Shown piece by piece: positions 1 through 15,000 of a stretch of 64,000 nt of DNA. The stretch is from the NCBI GenBank assembly GCA_965214975.1, contig OZ244055.1, forward strand, positions 310,001 through 374,000, given 5' to 3'. Under the pieces are notes generated by a model. The model was not told the origin of the DNA, did not search any database, and saw only the letters and a list, made by a program, of their open reading frames with translations. This stretch comes from JAJEBT01 sp965214975. GTDB taxonomy: Bacteria; Pseudomonadota; Alphaproteobacteria; MPNO01; UBA830. Every line of letters begins with the position of its first letter. The first letter of the stretch is position 1. Made by a program: the position numbers and the translations under genes.

Positions 1-3000
1 CCGCTGACGTGGGCGCGACGCTGAAGGCGGAGGCGAGCTTCACCGACGACGACGGGACCGACGAGACGGTCGAGAGCGCGGAAACGGACACGGTCGGGGA
101 GGCGCCGGTGCCGACGGTGGCGGTGGCGCCGGTGGCGAGCCCGGTGACGGAAGGCGCGGGTGCGCAGTTCAGGGTGACGCGGACGGTGACCACGACGGGC
201 GCGCTGACGGTCCGCTACAGCGTGTCGGAGACCGGCGACATGGTGGCGTCGGACGATGAGGACGCGAAGACCGTCGACTTCGCGGACGGCGAGGGCGAAA
301 AGACCGTCACGGTGCCGACGGTGGAGGACACCGGCCACGAGGCGGACAGCGTGGTGACGGTGACGCTGACGGCGGATGCGGACTACGACCTGGGGACCGG
401 CACGGCGGACGTGACGGTCGAGGACGACGACAACGCGGCGCCGACCGGCGCGCCGACGATCTCCGACACGACGCCCATGGCGGGCGAGACGCTGACGGCG
501 GACCCGTCGGGCATCGCCGACCCGGACGGTCTGACGGGCGCGACCTTCGCGTGGCGGTGGATCCGGGTGTCGGGCGGAACGGGCACGCCGATCGCCGGGG
601 CGGCCTCGGAGACCTACACGGTGGTCGCCGCTGACGTGGGCGCGACGCTGAAGGCGGAGGCGAGCTTCACCGACGACGACGGGATCCGGGAGACGGTCGA
701 GAGCGCGGCGACGTCGGCGGTCGAGGCGCCGCCGGAGACGCTGCCGACGGTGTCGGTGGCGCGGGTGGCGAGCCCGGTGGAGGAAGGCGGGAACGCGCGG
801 TTCACGGTGACGCGCACGGACGTGACGACGGGAGCGCTGACGGTCAACTACAGCGTGTCGGAGACCGGTGGTGACATGGTGGCGTCGGGCGAGGAGGGCG
901 CGAAGACCGTCGATTTCGCGGACGGCGACACCCAGCAGACGGTGACCGTGCCGACGGTGGAGGACAGTGTCCACGAGGCGGACAGCACGGTGACGGTGGC
1001 GCTGACGGGGGACACGGGCGCCGAACCCGCCTACCTGCTCGGCGATCCGGCGGCGGCGACAGCGGCGGTGGAAGACGACGACAACGCGGCGCCGACCGGC
1101 GCGCCGACGATCGACGACACGACACCCGTGGTCGGCGAGACGCTGACGGCGGATGAGTCGGGCATCGCCGACGCGGACGGTCTGACGGGCGCGACCTTCG
1201 CGTGGCGGTGGATCCGGGTGTCGGGCGGGACGGAGACGGAGATCGCCGGGGCGACCGCGGCGAGCTACACGGTGGTCGCCGGTGACGTGGGGTCGACGCT
1301 GAAGGCGGAGGCGAGCTTCACCGACGACGACGGCACCGGCGAGACGGTGGAGAGCGTGCAGACGGCGACGGTCGCCGCGTACACGATCACGGTCGCCTCG
1401 CCGACGGCAACGGAAGGCGACACCGGCACGCCGCCGCTGCTCGAGTTCGCGCTGTCACGGTCCGAGAAGGGGCAGAGAGTGGAACTCGGCTGGCGGGTAG
1501 CCGCGGAAGGCACGGCCCGAGCCGCAACCGATTTTGACGGCCCCATGGAAGGCACGCTCGTTTTCTCGCCCAACGTTCTCAGCAGGACCGTTTTCTTCCA
1601 GGTGATTCCCGACACCGTCGACGAGTCGGACGAGACGGTGGTGCTGGAGCTCTTCTCCGTGGATGGCACTCCTGACGGGGTGACGTTCCCGGCCAGGGTC
1701 ACCGGGACGATTGTGGACGACGACACCGCGACGCTGTCCATCGGGCCGTCGAGCGTGAGCGTGGAAGAGGGCGACTCGGGCACGACGGATCTGGTGTTCA
1801 CCGTGAGTGCGGATCTCCCATCGGACCGGGAGGTGACGGTCGAGTACGACGTGGGGGGCACGGCGGAGTCCGGCACCGACTACGAGGCGCCCACGCCCGC
1901 CCGGGTCACGTTCCCGGCGCTGGTGACTGCGCGGGAGATCACGTTCCGCGTCCTCGGCGACACCGATGCCGAGTGGGACGAGACGGTGGAGGTGGATCTC
2001 AGGGATCCGAGCGGGGGCGCGGAGCTCGGGACGACAAGGGCGGAGGGCACGATCCTGAACGACGACGAGCCGGTGCTGTCGGTCGCCCCGCCGGAGGTGG
2101 ACGAGGGCGACCTGGAGGAAGATCGGGCGTTGCTCACGTTCCGGGTGACGATGGCGGGGCGGTCGGACACGGACGTTACGGTCGACTTCAGCGTGGACAC
2201 CGGGGCGGGCACGGCGACGGTCGGCACCGATTTCCGGAACAGGCGCGGGACGGCAACGATCGAGAGCGGGCGGACCGCCGCGATAGTCAATGTGCAGGTC
2301 GTCGAGGACACTGAATTCGAGCTCGACGAGACGGTGGTGATGGTGTTCGAGAACCCGCAGGGCGCGGTGCTCGATCCGGACTCGACCAGGGTCACGGGCA
2401 CGATTCGGAACGACGACCTGCCGCGGGTGACGGTTGCGGCGGTGGCGGCGACGGTCACGGAGGGCACGGCGGCGGCATTCGGGCTGAGGCGACCGGACGT
2501 GGATACCAGCGAGGCGCTGGTGGTGAGCTTCACGGTCGCCGACCCTGGCGGGGTGCTGTCGGGGACCGCTCCCGCGACGGCGACCATTGCGGCGGGCGAG
2601 ACGGAAGAGACGGTGAGTCTGGACACGGCGGACGACGGTGTCCACGAGGCGCACGGCTCGGTGACGCTGACGCTGGCGGCGGGTGCGGGCTACGTGCTGG
2701 GGCCGGAGGCGGAGCGGTCGGCGGAGGTCACGGTCCGGGACGACGACGACTCGCCGGCGACCGGCTCGGTGACGGTCACGGGCACGGCGACGGAAGGCGG
2801 GACGCTGACGGTGGACACGTCGGGCCTCACCGACGGGGACGGCCTGGCCAACGCGGCCTGGGTCTACCAGTGGGTCCGGACACCGCCCGGCGGCGGCGAC
2901 GCGGACATCTCCGGCGCGACCTCGCGGACCTACGTGCCGGTGTACGCGGACGCGGGCGCGACGCTGAAGGTCCGGGTGGCGGTCACCGACGACGAGGGCC

Positions 3001-6000
3001 ACGAGGCGAGTTTCGCGAGTGCCCCGACCTCGGTGGTGGCGGCGCTGCCGCGGGCTGAAGTGACGGTGGCCTCGGCCGGCAACGTGACGGAGGGCAGCCC
3101 CGCCGTGTTCACGCTGACGCGCACGCGCGACACGGGACAGACGCTGGACGTGGCTTACGAGGTCGCCGCCGCCGGGGACTTCGGCGTCACGCCGTTCTCG
3201 GGCACGGCGACGTTCCCGGCGAACAGCTCCACGGTGCAGGTGAGCGTGGCCACGACGGGCGACGGCGCCCACGAGGCGCACGGCTCGGTGACGGTGACGC
3301 TGACGGCGGACACGGGCGCCGATCCCGCCTACCTGCTCGGCGCCCCGTCGACGGCGACGGCGGCGGTGGAAGACGACGACGACTCGCCGGCGACCGGCTC
3401 GGTGACGGTCACGGGCACGGCGAGGGAAGGCCAGACGCTGACCGCGGACACGTCGGACCTCGCCGACGAGGACGGCCTGGCCAACGCTTCCCACGTCTAC
3501 CAGTGGGTGCGGACGCCGGCTGGCGGCAGTGACGCGGACATCTCCGGCGCGACCTCGAAGACCTACAGCCTGAACACCCTGGACGTGGGGGCGACGCTCA
3601 AGGTGCGGGTGACGGTCACCGACGACGAGGGCCACGAGGCGACCTTCACGAGTGCGCCGACGGCGGCGGTGGCGGCGCTGCCCGAGGTGTCCGTCATGCA
3701 CGGCGGCAGTCCCATCACCGAGGGAGGAGGCGCGACTTTCACGTTCACCCTGTCGAAGACAATCGGGGATATACCGTTGCGTGTGAATATCAGAAGAACG
3801 GAAACAGGCAACATGATGTTCCCGAACAATTTGGGGAGGTCGGTTGTAGTGTTTGGTCCCAACCAGACAACCTTGACAGTGAGCTACCCGACGGCAGCTG
3901 ACGACACGACCGAGCCGAACAGCACGGTGACCGTGGAGATCCTTGAACGTAACTACTACAAGCCGGGCACGCCCTCCATGGCCAGTGTCGAGGTGCGGGA
4001 CGACGACGACTCGCCGGCGACCGGGACGGTCACGGTCACGGGCACGCCGACGGAAGGCGAGACGCTGACGGCGGACACCTCGGGTATCACCGACGAGGAC
4101 GGCCTGGACAACGCGGCCTACGCCTGGCAGTGGGTGCGGACGCCCTCCGGCGGCAGTGACGCGGACATCTCCGGCGCGACCTCGCGGACCTACAGCCTGG
4201 ACGCCCCGGACGCGGGGGCGACGCTCAAGGTGCGGGTGACGGTCACTGACGACGAGGGCCACCAGGCGACCTTCACGAGCGCGCCGACGGCGGCGGTGGC
4301 GGCGTTGCCCGAGGTGTCCGTCATGCACGGCGGCAGTCCCATCACCGAGGGAGGAGTCGCGGCTTTCACGTTCACCCTGTCGGAGACAATCGGGGATATA
4401 CCGTTGCGTGTGAATATCAGAAGAACGGAAACAGGCAACATGATGTTCCCGAACAATTTGGGGAGGTCGGTTGTAGTGTTTGGCCCCAACCAGACAACCT
4501 TGACAGTGAGTTACCCGACGGTTGATGACGACACGTCCGAGCCGAACAGCACGGTGACCGTGGAGATCCTTGAACGTAACTACTACAAGCCGGGCACGCC
4601 CTCCATGGCCGGTGTCGAGGTGCGGGACGACGACGACTCCCCGGCGACCGGTTCGGTCACGGTCACGGGCACGGCGACGGAAGGCGAGACGCTGACGGCG
4701 GACACGTCGGGTCTCACCGACGGGGACGGCCTGGACAACGCGGCCTACGCCTGGCAGTGGGTCCGGACACCGTCCGGCGGCAGTGACGGGGACATTTCGG
4801 GCGCGACCTCGCGGACCTACGTGCCGGTGTTCGCGGACGCGGGTGCGACGCTGAAGGTGCGGGTGACGGTCACCGACGACGAGGGCCACGAGGCGACCTT
4901 CGAGAGCGCGGCGACCTCGGCGGTGGCGGCGCTGCCGCGGGCTGAAGTGACGGTGGTCCCGGACGGCGACGTGACGGAGGGCGAGACCGTCACGTTCACG
5001 CTGACGCGCTCGGGCGACACGGCGGGGACGCTGGACGTGGCCTACGACGTGACCGTCTCCGGGGACTTCGGCGTCACGACGGGCGCGGGCACGGCGACCT
5101 TCCTGGCGAACGACGCCACGGTGCAGGTGAGCGTGGCCACGACGGACGACGGCGCCCACGAGGCGCACGGATCGGTGACGGTGACGCTGACGGCGGACAC
5201 GGACGCCGATCCCGCCTACCTGCTCGGCGATCCGTCGGCGGCGACGGCGGCGGTGGGAGACGACGACGACTCGCCGGCGACCGGCTCGGTCACGGTCACG
5301 GGCACGGCGGCGGAAGGCGGGACGCTGACGGCGGACACGTCGGGCATCGCCGACGCGGACGGTCTGGCCAACGCGAGCTACGCCTACCGGTGGGTGCGGA
5401 CGCCGCCCGGCGGCGGCAACGCGGACATCTCCGGCGCGACCTCGCGGACCTACGTGCCGGTGTTCGCGGACGGGGGGACGACGCTCAAGGTCCGGGTGAC
5501 GGTCACCGACGACGAGGGCCACGAGGCGACCTTCACGAGCGCCGAGACGGCGGTGGTGCCGCCATCGGTCACGGTGACGCCGAGGAGAACGGGTCCGGTG
5601 AGCGAAGGGGATCCCGCCGCCGAGTTCACGGTGACGCGAACCGGCGACACGACCGCGGCGCTGCGGGTGAGAATCAGCGTGTCGGAGACGGGAGACATGG
5701 TTTCGGCCGGCAACGAGGGGGGAAACAAGTTCCGGACGCTCCCGGCCGGCCAGTCCTCGGCGGTGATATCCGTGCCGACCGTCGATGACGGCGTTCACGA
5801 AGCGGACAGCGTGGTGACGCTGACGCTGGAGGCGGATGCGGCCTACGAACTGGGGACGCAACGGTCGGCGGAGGTCACGGTCGAGGACGACGACGACTCG
5901 CCGGCGACCGGCTCGGTCACGGTCACGGGCACGGCGGCGGAAGGCGGGACGCTGACGGCGGACACGTCGGGTCTCACGGACGCGGACGGCTTGGCCAACG

Positions 6001-9000
6001 CGGCTTACACCTACCAGTGGGTGCGGACGCCGGCCGGCGGCGGTGGCGCGGACATTTCGGGTGCGACCTCGCGGACCTACGTGCCGGTGTACGCGGACGC
6101 GGGCGCGACGCTGAAGGTCCGGGTGGCGGTCACCGACGACGAGGGCCACGAGGCGACCTTCGAGAGCGCCCCGACCCCGGCGGTGGCGGCGGCAGCGCGA
6201 CCCTCGGTGACGGTTGCCTCCGACGGCGACGTGACGGAGGGCGGTGCCGCGGTGTTCACGCTGACGCGCACGGGCGACACGGCGGAGGAGCTGGACGTGG
6301 CCTACTCGGTGACGGCCACCGGGGACTTCGGCGTCACGACCGGCGCGGGCACGGCGACGTTCCCGGCGAACAACGACACGGTGCGGGTGTCGGTGGCCAC
6401 GACGGGCGACGGCGCCCACGAGGCGCGCGGCTCGGTGACGGTGGCGCTGACGGCGGACACGGGCGCCGATCCCGCCTACCTGCTCGGCGACCCGGCGGCG
6501 GCGGCGGCGGCGGTGGAAGACGACGACGACTCGCCGGCGACCGGCTCGGTCGCGGTCACGGGCACGGCGGTGGAAGGCGGGACGCTGACGGCGGACACCT
6601 CGGGCCTCGCCGACGGTGACGGACTGGACGACGCGGCCTGGGTCTACCAGTGGGTGCGGACGCCGGCCGGCGGCGGTGGCGCGGACATTTCGGGTGCGAC
6701 CTCGCGGACCTACGTGCCGGTGTACGCGGACGCGGGCGCGACGCTGAAGGTCCGGGTGGCGGTCACCGACGACGAGGGCCACGAGGCGACCTTCGAGAGC
6801 GCCCCGACCTCGGCGGTGGCGGCGGCAGCGCGACCCTCGGTGACGGTTGCCTCCGACGGCGACGTGACGGAGGGCGGTGCCGCGGTGTTCACGCTGACGC
6901 GCACGGGCGACACGGCGGAGGAGCTGGACGTGGCCTACTCGGTGACGGCCACCGGGGACTTCGGCGTCACGACCGGCGCGGGCACGGCGACGTTCCCGGC
7001 GAACAACGCCACGGTGCGGGTGTCGGTGGCCACGACGGGCGACGGCGCCCACGAGGCGCGCGGCTCGGTGACGGTGGCGCTGACGGCGGACACGGGCGCC
7101 GACCCCGCCTACCTGCTCGGCGCCCCGTCGACGGCGACGGCGGCGGTGGAAGACGACGACGACTCGCCGGCGACCGGCTCGGTGACGGTCACGGGCACGG
7201 CGAGGGAAGGCCAGACGCTGACCGCGGACACGTCGGGCCTCGCCGACGGGGACGGCCTGGCCAACGCTTCCTACGTCTACCAGTGGGTGCGGACGCCGTC
7301 CGGCGACGGTGACGCGGACATCTCCGGCGCGACCTCGCGGACCTACGTGCCGGTGTACGCGGACGCGGGCGCGACGCTGAAGGTCCGGGTGACGGTCACC
7401 GACGACGAGGGCCACGAGGCGACCTTCGAGAGCGCCCCGACCTCGGCGGTGGCGGCGCTGCCGCGGGCTGAAGTGACGGTGGTCCCGGACGGCGACGTGA
7501 CGGAGGGCGACACCGTCACGTTCACGCTGACGCGCACGGGCGACACGGCGGAGGAGCTGGACGTGGCCTACTCGGTGACGGCCACCGGGGACTTCGGCGT
7601 CACGACGGGCGCGGGCACGGCGACGTTCCCGGCGAACAACGCCACGGTGCGGGTGTCGGTGGCCACGACGGGCGACGGCGCCCACGAGGCGCACGGCTCG
7701 GTGACGGTGGCGCTGACGGCGGACACGGGCGCCGACCCCGCCTACCTGCCCGGCGACCCGGCGGCGGCGACGGCGGCGGTGGAAGACGACGACGACTCGC
7801 CGGCGACCGGCTCGGTGACGGTCACGGGCACGGCGAGGGAAGGCCAGACGCTGACCGCGGACACGTCGGGCCTCGCCGACGGGGACGGCCTGGCCAACGC
7901 TTCCTACGTCTACCAGTGGGTGCGGACGCCGGCCGGCGGCAGCGACGCGGACATCTCCGGCGCGACCTCGAAGACCTACGTGCCGGTGTTCGCGGACGCG
8001 GGCGCGACGCTGAAGGTCCGGGTGACGGTCACCGACGACGAGGGCCACGAGGCGACCTTCGCGAGCGCGGCGACCTCGGCGGTGGCGGCACTGCTGCGGG
8101 CTGAAGTGACGGTGGTCCCGGACGGCGACGTGACGGAGGGCGACACCGTCGCGTTCACGCTGACGCGCACGGGCGACACGGCGGGGACGCTGGATCTGGC
8201 CTACGCAGTGACGGCCACCGGAAACTTCGGCGTCACGCCGTTCTCGGGCACGGCGACGTTCCCGGCGAACGGCTCCACGGTGCAGGTGAGCGTGGCCACG
8301 ACGGGTGACAGCACCCACGAGGCGCACGGCTCGGTGACGATGGCGCTGACGGCGGACACGGGCGCCGATCCCGCCTACCTGCTCGGCGACCCGTCGACGG
8401 CGACGGCGGCGGTGGAAGACGACGACGACTCGCCGGCGAGCGGGGCGGTGACGGTCACGACGGCGACCACATTCACCGAGAGCGAGACGCTGACGGCGGA
8501 CACGTCGGGTCTCGCCGACGGCGACGGCCTGGCCAACGCGGCCTACGCCTACCAGTGGGTGCGGACACCGTCCGGAGGCAGCGACGCGGACATCTCCGGC
8601 GCGACCTCGCGGACCTACGTGCCGGTGTACGCGGACGCGGGCGCGACGCTGAAGGTCCGGGTGACGGTCACCGACGACGAGGGCCACGAGGCGACCTTCG
8701 AGAGCGCCCCGAGCTCGGCGGTGGTGGCGGCAGCGCGGCCCTCGGTGACGGTGGCCTCGGACGGCGACGTGACGGAGGGCGCCGCCGCGGTGTTCACGCT
8801 GACGCGCACGGGCGACTTGGCGCAGACGCTGGACGTGGCCTATGCGGTGACGGCCTCCGGGGACTTCGGCGTCACGCCGTTCTCCGGCACGGCCACGTTC
8901 CTGGCGAACAGCCCCACGGTGCGGGTGACGGTGGCCACGACGGGCGACAGCGCCCACGAGGCGCGCGGCTCGGTGACGGTGGTGCTGACTGCGGACGCGG

Positions 9001-12000
9001 GCGCCGATCCCGCCTACCTGCCCGGCGACCCGGCGGCGGCGACGGCGGCGGTGGAAGACGATGACGACTCGCCGGCGACCGGCTCGGTCACGGTCACGGG
9101 CACGACGGCGGAAGGCGGGACGCTGACGGCGGACACGTCGGGCATCATCGACGCGGACGGGCTGGACAACGCGGCCTGGGTCTACCAGTGGGTTCGAACG
9201 TCGGCCGGCGGCGGCGACGCGGACATTTCCGGCGCGACCGGGGCGGCCTACGTGCCGGTGTTCGCGGACACGGGCGCAACGCTCAAGGTCGGGGTGACGG
9301 TCACCGACGACGAGGGCCACGAGGCGGAGTTCACGAGTGTGCCGACATCGACGATTGCGGCGGCGCCGCGGCCTTCGGTGACGGTGGCCTCGGACGGCGA
9401 CGTGACCGAGGGCGGCCCCGCGGTGTTCACGCTGACGCGCACGGGCGACACGGCGGAGGAGCTGGATGTGGCCTACGCGGTGGCGGCCACCGGGGATTTC
9501 GGCGCCGCGACGGGCGCGGGCACGGCCACCTTCCCGGCGAACGGTTCCACGGTGCGGGTGTCGGTGGCCACGACGGGCGACGGCGCCCACGAGGCGCACG
9601 GCTCGGTGACGGTGGCGCTGACGGCGGACGGGGGCGCCGACCCCGCCTACCTGCTCGGCGATCCGGCGGCGGCGACGGCGGCGGTGGAAGACGACGACGA
9701 CTCGCCGGCGACCGGGACGGTGACGATCACGGGCACGGCGACGGAACGCGGGACGCTGACGGCGGACACGTCGGGCCTCGCCGACGCGGACGGTCTGGCC
9801 AACGCGACTTACACTTACCAGTGGGTGCGGACACTGTCCGGAGGCAGTGACGCGGACATCTCCGGCGCGATCTCGAAGACCTACGTGCCGGTGTTCGCGG
9901 ACGCGGGCGCGACGCTGAAGGTGCGGGTGACGGTCACCGACGACGAGGGCCACGAGGCGACCTTCGAGAGCGCCCCGAGCTCGGCGGTGGCGGCGGCAGC
10001 GCGGCCCTCGGTGACGGTGGTCCCGGACGGCGACGTGACGGAGGGCGACACCGTCACGTTCACGCTGACGCGCACGGGTGCCACGGCGCGGACGCTGGAC
10101 GTGGCCTACACGGTGACGGCCACCGGGGACTTCGGCGTCACGACCGGTGCGGGCACGGCGACGTTCCCGGCGGACAGCGTCACGGTGCAGGTGACGGTGG
10201 CCACGGCGGGCGACAGCACCCACGAGGCGCACGGCTCGGTGACGGTGGCGCTGACGGCGGACACGGGCGCCGATCCCGCCTACCTGCCCGGCGACCCGGC
10301 GGCGGCGACGGCGGCAGTGGAAGACGACGACGACTCTCCGGCGACCGGGTCGGTGACGATCACGGGCACGGCGACGGAACGCGCGACGCTGACGGCGGAC
10401 ACGTCGGGCCTCGCCGACGCGGACGGCCTCGCCAACGCGACTTACACCTGGCAGTGGGTGCGGACACTGTCCGGAGGCAGTGACGCGGACATCTCCGGCG
10501 CGACCTCGAAGACCTACGTGCCGGTGTTCGCGGACGCGGGCGCGACGCTGAAGGTCCGGGTGACGGTCACCGACGACGAGGGCCACGAGGCGACCTTCGA
10601 GAGCGCCCCGAGCTCGGCGGTGGCGGCGGCGGCGCGGCCCTCGGTGACGGTGGTCCCGGACGGCGACGTGACGGAGGGCGACACCGTCACGTTCACGCTG
10701 ACGCGCACGGGCGCCACGGCGGAGGAGCTGGATGTGGCCTACGCGGTGGCGGCCACCGGGGACTTCGGGGTCACGACGGGCGCGGGCACGGCGACCTTCC
10801 CGGCGAACGGTTCCACGGTGCGGGTGTCGGTGGCCACGACGGGCGACGGCGCCCACGAGGCGCATGGCACGGTGACGGTGACGCTGACGGCGGACACGGG
10901 CGCCGATCCCGCCTACCTGCCCGGCGCTCCGTCGACGGCGACGGCGGCGATCCGGGACGACGACAACGCGGCGCCGACGGGTGCGGTGACGATCGACGAC
11001 ACGACGCCGGTGGTGGGCGAGACGCTGACCGCGGACGCATCGAACCTGGATGACCCGGACGGTCTGACGAGCCGGAGCTTCACCTGGCAATGGCTCCGGG
11101 TATCCGGCGGGACGCAGACGCCGATCGCCGGGGCGACGTCGGCGAGCTACACGGTGGGTGCCGGGGACGTCGGGGCGACGCTGAAGGTTCGCGCGGGCTT
11201 CACCGACGACGACGGCACCGGCGAGACGGTGGAGAGCGCGCAGACGAGTGCCGCGGAGCCGCCGTCTCCGGTGCTGACGGTCGCGGCGGGGCCGTCTCCG
11301 GTCACGGAAGGGACGGCCGCGACGTTCACGGTGACGCGCGCGGCGGTCACGTCGGGCGCGCTGACGGCGCGTTACCGGGTGTCGGAGACCGGCGATGCGG
11401 TGGCGGCGTCCGGGGAGGGATCGAGGACCGTTGACTTTGCGGACGGCGAGACCGGGAAGACGTTGACGGTGGCGACGGTCCGGGATGGTGTCCACGAGGC
11501 GGACAGCGTGGTGACGGTGACCCTGGTGCCGGATGCGGCCTACGACCTGGGGCCGGAGGCGCAGCGGTCGGCGTCGGTCACGGTCGCCGACGACGACAAC
11601 GCGGCGCCGACGGGCGCGCCGACGATCGACGACACGACGCCGGTTGCGGGCCAGACGCTGAGCGCGGACGCGTCGGGCATCGGCGATCCGGACGGTCTGC
11701 CGGACCGGCGTTTCACTTGGCAATGGCTGCGGGTGTCGGGCGGGACGGCGACGGAGATCGCCGGGGCGACGTCGGCGAGCTACACGGTGGCTGCCGCGGA
11801 CATCGGGTCGGCGCTGAAGGTCCGCGCGGGCTTCACCGACGACGGCGGCGCCGGCGAGACGGTGGAGAGCGCGCCGACGTTGGCGGTTGGCGCGTACACG
11901 ATTGCGGTCACCACGCCGACGGTCACGGAAGGCGACGGCGGTCTGACGATACTCGAGTTTGCGGTGATCCGTTCCGAGACGGCGCAGCGGGTGAAGCTCG

Positions 12001-15000
12001 GCTGGCGGCTGGCGGAGTCGGGCACGGCGCAGGCCGGGAAGGGGAAGGACTTTGCCGGGCCCACGCAAGGCACGCTCGATTTCCCGCGGGGCATGACCGT
12101 CAGGTTCGTGTTCTTCCAGGTGCTTCCCGACTTCATCGACGAGTCCGACGAGACGGTGACGCTCGAGTTCTTCGCCGTGGACGGCACGCCTGCGGGCGTC
12201 ACCTTCCCACCCACGGTGACCGGGACGATCCTGGACGACGACACCTCCACGGTCTCGGTCGCGCCTTCGAGAGGTGTGGACGAGGGCGATGCGGGCACGA
12301 GGGAGCTGGCGTTCACCGTGTCCATGGACCACCCGTCGGACCGGGAGGTGACGGTTGTCTGGGATGTGGGCGGGACGGCGGAGTCGGGCACCGACTACTT
12401 GGCACCCACGCCCGCCCTGGTCACGTTCCCGGCTCTGTCCTGGGAGCCGCAGAGGATCGTGTTCGACGTCGTCGGCGACACCGATGTCGAGCGGAACGAG
12501 ACGGTGGCGGTCGAGCTCCGTGATCCGAGCGGCGGCGCGGTGCTGGGGACGTCGCGGGCCGAGGGCACGATCCGCAACGACGACGGGCTGGTTGTGTCGG
12601 TCGACCCGCCGGAGGTGGTCGAGGGCGATTCGCATGCGGACGGTGCGCGGCTCACCTTCAGGCTGGCGCTGTCGGGTCAGGCGGATACGGACGTCACGGT
12701 GGACTACCGCGTGGACGCCGGCGCGGGCACGGCGACGGCTGGCGCCGATTTCAAGGACAAGTCCGGGACGGTGAGGGTCAAGAGCGGGCGGACCTTCGCC
12801 GTGGTCAAGCTGGGGATCCTGGAGGACACGGCCGCCGAGCCCGACGAGACGGTGGTGATGGTGTTCGAGAACCCGCGGGGCGCGGTGCTCGAACCGGGCT
12901 CGGGCAGGGTGACGGGGACGATCCTGGACGACGACCTGGCGCGGGTGACAGTTGCGGCGGAGGCCGGTGCGGTGACGGAGGGCAATGACGCGGTGTTCGT
13001 GCTGAGGCGCACGGGCGATGCGTCGGCGCCGCTGACGGTGGCGGTGGACGTGGGCGAGGCCGGCCGCGTGCTGGCCGGGACGGCGCCGGCGTCGGTGACG
13101 TTCGGTGAGAGCGAGACGGAGGCGCGGCTGCGGATCCCGACATCGGACGACTCGACGGCCGAGGCCGACGGTCGCGTGACGGCGACGGTGACTGCGGGGC
13201 CCGGCTACGCGGTGGACGCGGGCACAGGCGCGGGCACGGCCGGGGTGGACGTGCTGGACAACGACGCGCCGGTGGCCCCGGAAGGGACGGTGACGTTGTG
13301 GTCGACGACGATGACGGTGGCGAAACTCGGCGGCTGGGTGGGCTGGGTAGGCGCCTCGGGTCCGGATCTGGCGGACCCCGACTGGTCGGAGGATGGCGTC
13401 GAGTACGCGCTGGAGCTGCTGCGATGGTTCGGGCCGTGGCCCAGCCTGGTGCAGGTGCGCTTCAACCGCAGGCCGCCCTCGGTCGAGGAGCTGACGCTGC
13501 ACGCGGGCGGGCTGACGCTGGCGCTGGCGGAGGAGGGTGGCTCCGGGCAGACTTTCGCCTGGTCGTCGGTCGAGGGAGATCCGTGGCCGGTGGGCGAGGA
13601 GGTGGAGCTTCGCCTGACGCGGACGGTGGCGGACGAGGGCCATGACGGCGCCGCGGGACCGGGCATATCGGTGGCGGACGCGCAGGTGCACGAGTCGGCG
13701 GGGACGCCGCTCGCCTTCCGGGTGACGCTGGACGAGGCGCGGTCGTCGGCGGTGTCGGTGCGCTACGCGACCTCGGACGTCAGTGCGACGGCGGGCGCGG
13801 ACTACGTGGCGGCGTCGGGCGTGGTGCGGTTCGAGGCGGGCGAGACGGCGAAGACGGTGAACGTCGCGGTGCTGGAGGACGCGCACGACGAGGGCGAGGA
13901 GACGATGACGCTCACGCTGTCGAGTCCGTTCGGAGCGGAGGTCTCGGACGGGACTGCGACGGGGACCATCGTGAACACCGACGCGATGCCCCGGGCGTGG
14001 CTCGGGCGCTTCGGACGCACGGTGGCCGGGCAGGTGGTCGATGCGGTGGAGGCGCGGATGACGGCGGTCCGCCAGCCGGGGGTGGAGGTCTCGGTTGCCG
14101 GCCGGGGTGTCGGAGCGGCCGGGGCGTTCGACGAGGCGGTGTCCCGCGGCGGCCATGCCGCGGACGGGCGTCTGGCGGAGTGGCTCGCGGGCGGGGTCGA
14201 TTCGGAGGAGCGGGCGGTGAACGGCCGCGAGCTGCTGACCGGGACGTCGTTCGCGCTGACGGAGGGGACGGCGGAGAGCGGTTTCGTGTCGCTGTGGGGT
14301 CGGGGCGTGGTGACGGACTTCGACGGCCGGGAGGGCGAGCTCTCGGTGGACGGCGAGGTGGTGACGGGTCTGCTCGGGGCCGACTGGGCGCGGGACGACC
14401 GGGCCGCGGGTCTGATCGTGGGTCACAGCCGGGGCGACGGCAGCTACAGCGGCCAGGGTGCCGGAACGGTCTCGTCGTCCTTGACCGGCCTGTATCCCTG
14501 GGGTCGGCGGGCGTTGAACGACCGGGTGACGGTGTGGGGGGTTGCGGGCTATGGCGAGGGGACGCTGACGCTGGAGCCCGAGGGCCAGGCCCGGATCGAG
14601 ACGGACATGGATCTCGCGATGGCGGCGGCGGGGCTGCGCGGCGTGCTCATGGAGGCGCCGGCGGAGGGCGGCCTCGAGCTGGAGGCGAAGACGGACGGTT
14701 TGATTGTGCGCAGCGCCTCGGACGGCGCGCAGGGCAGTGACGGCGGGATCGTGGAGGCGGCCAGTGCCAGGGTGACGCGGCTGCGGCTGGGTCTGGAGGG
14801 CACGCGCGCGTTCCGCTCGGAGGGCGGGCGGACGCTGACGTCCTCGTTCGGGCTCGGGGTGCGCCATGACGGAGGTAACGCGGAGACCGGGTTCGGTGTG
14901 GACGTGGGCGCCGGCCTTGCCTACGCCGACCCGTCCTCGGGGATGGCGGCGGACCTCCGGGGTCGCGGACTTCTCGCCCATGAGGCGTCGGGCTTCCGGG

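Noticed and set aside
2741..10957. CRISPR-like regular spacing
   Set aside because: The repeat unit is 633 bp and continuously coding, with no short repeat/spacer pattern.
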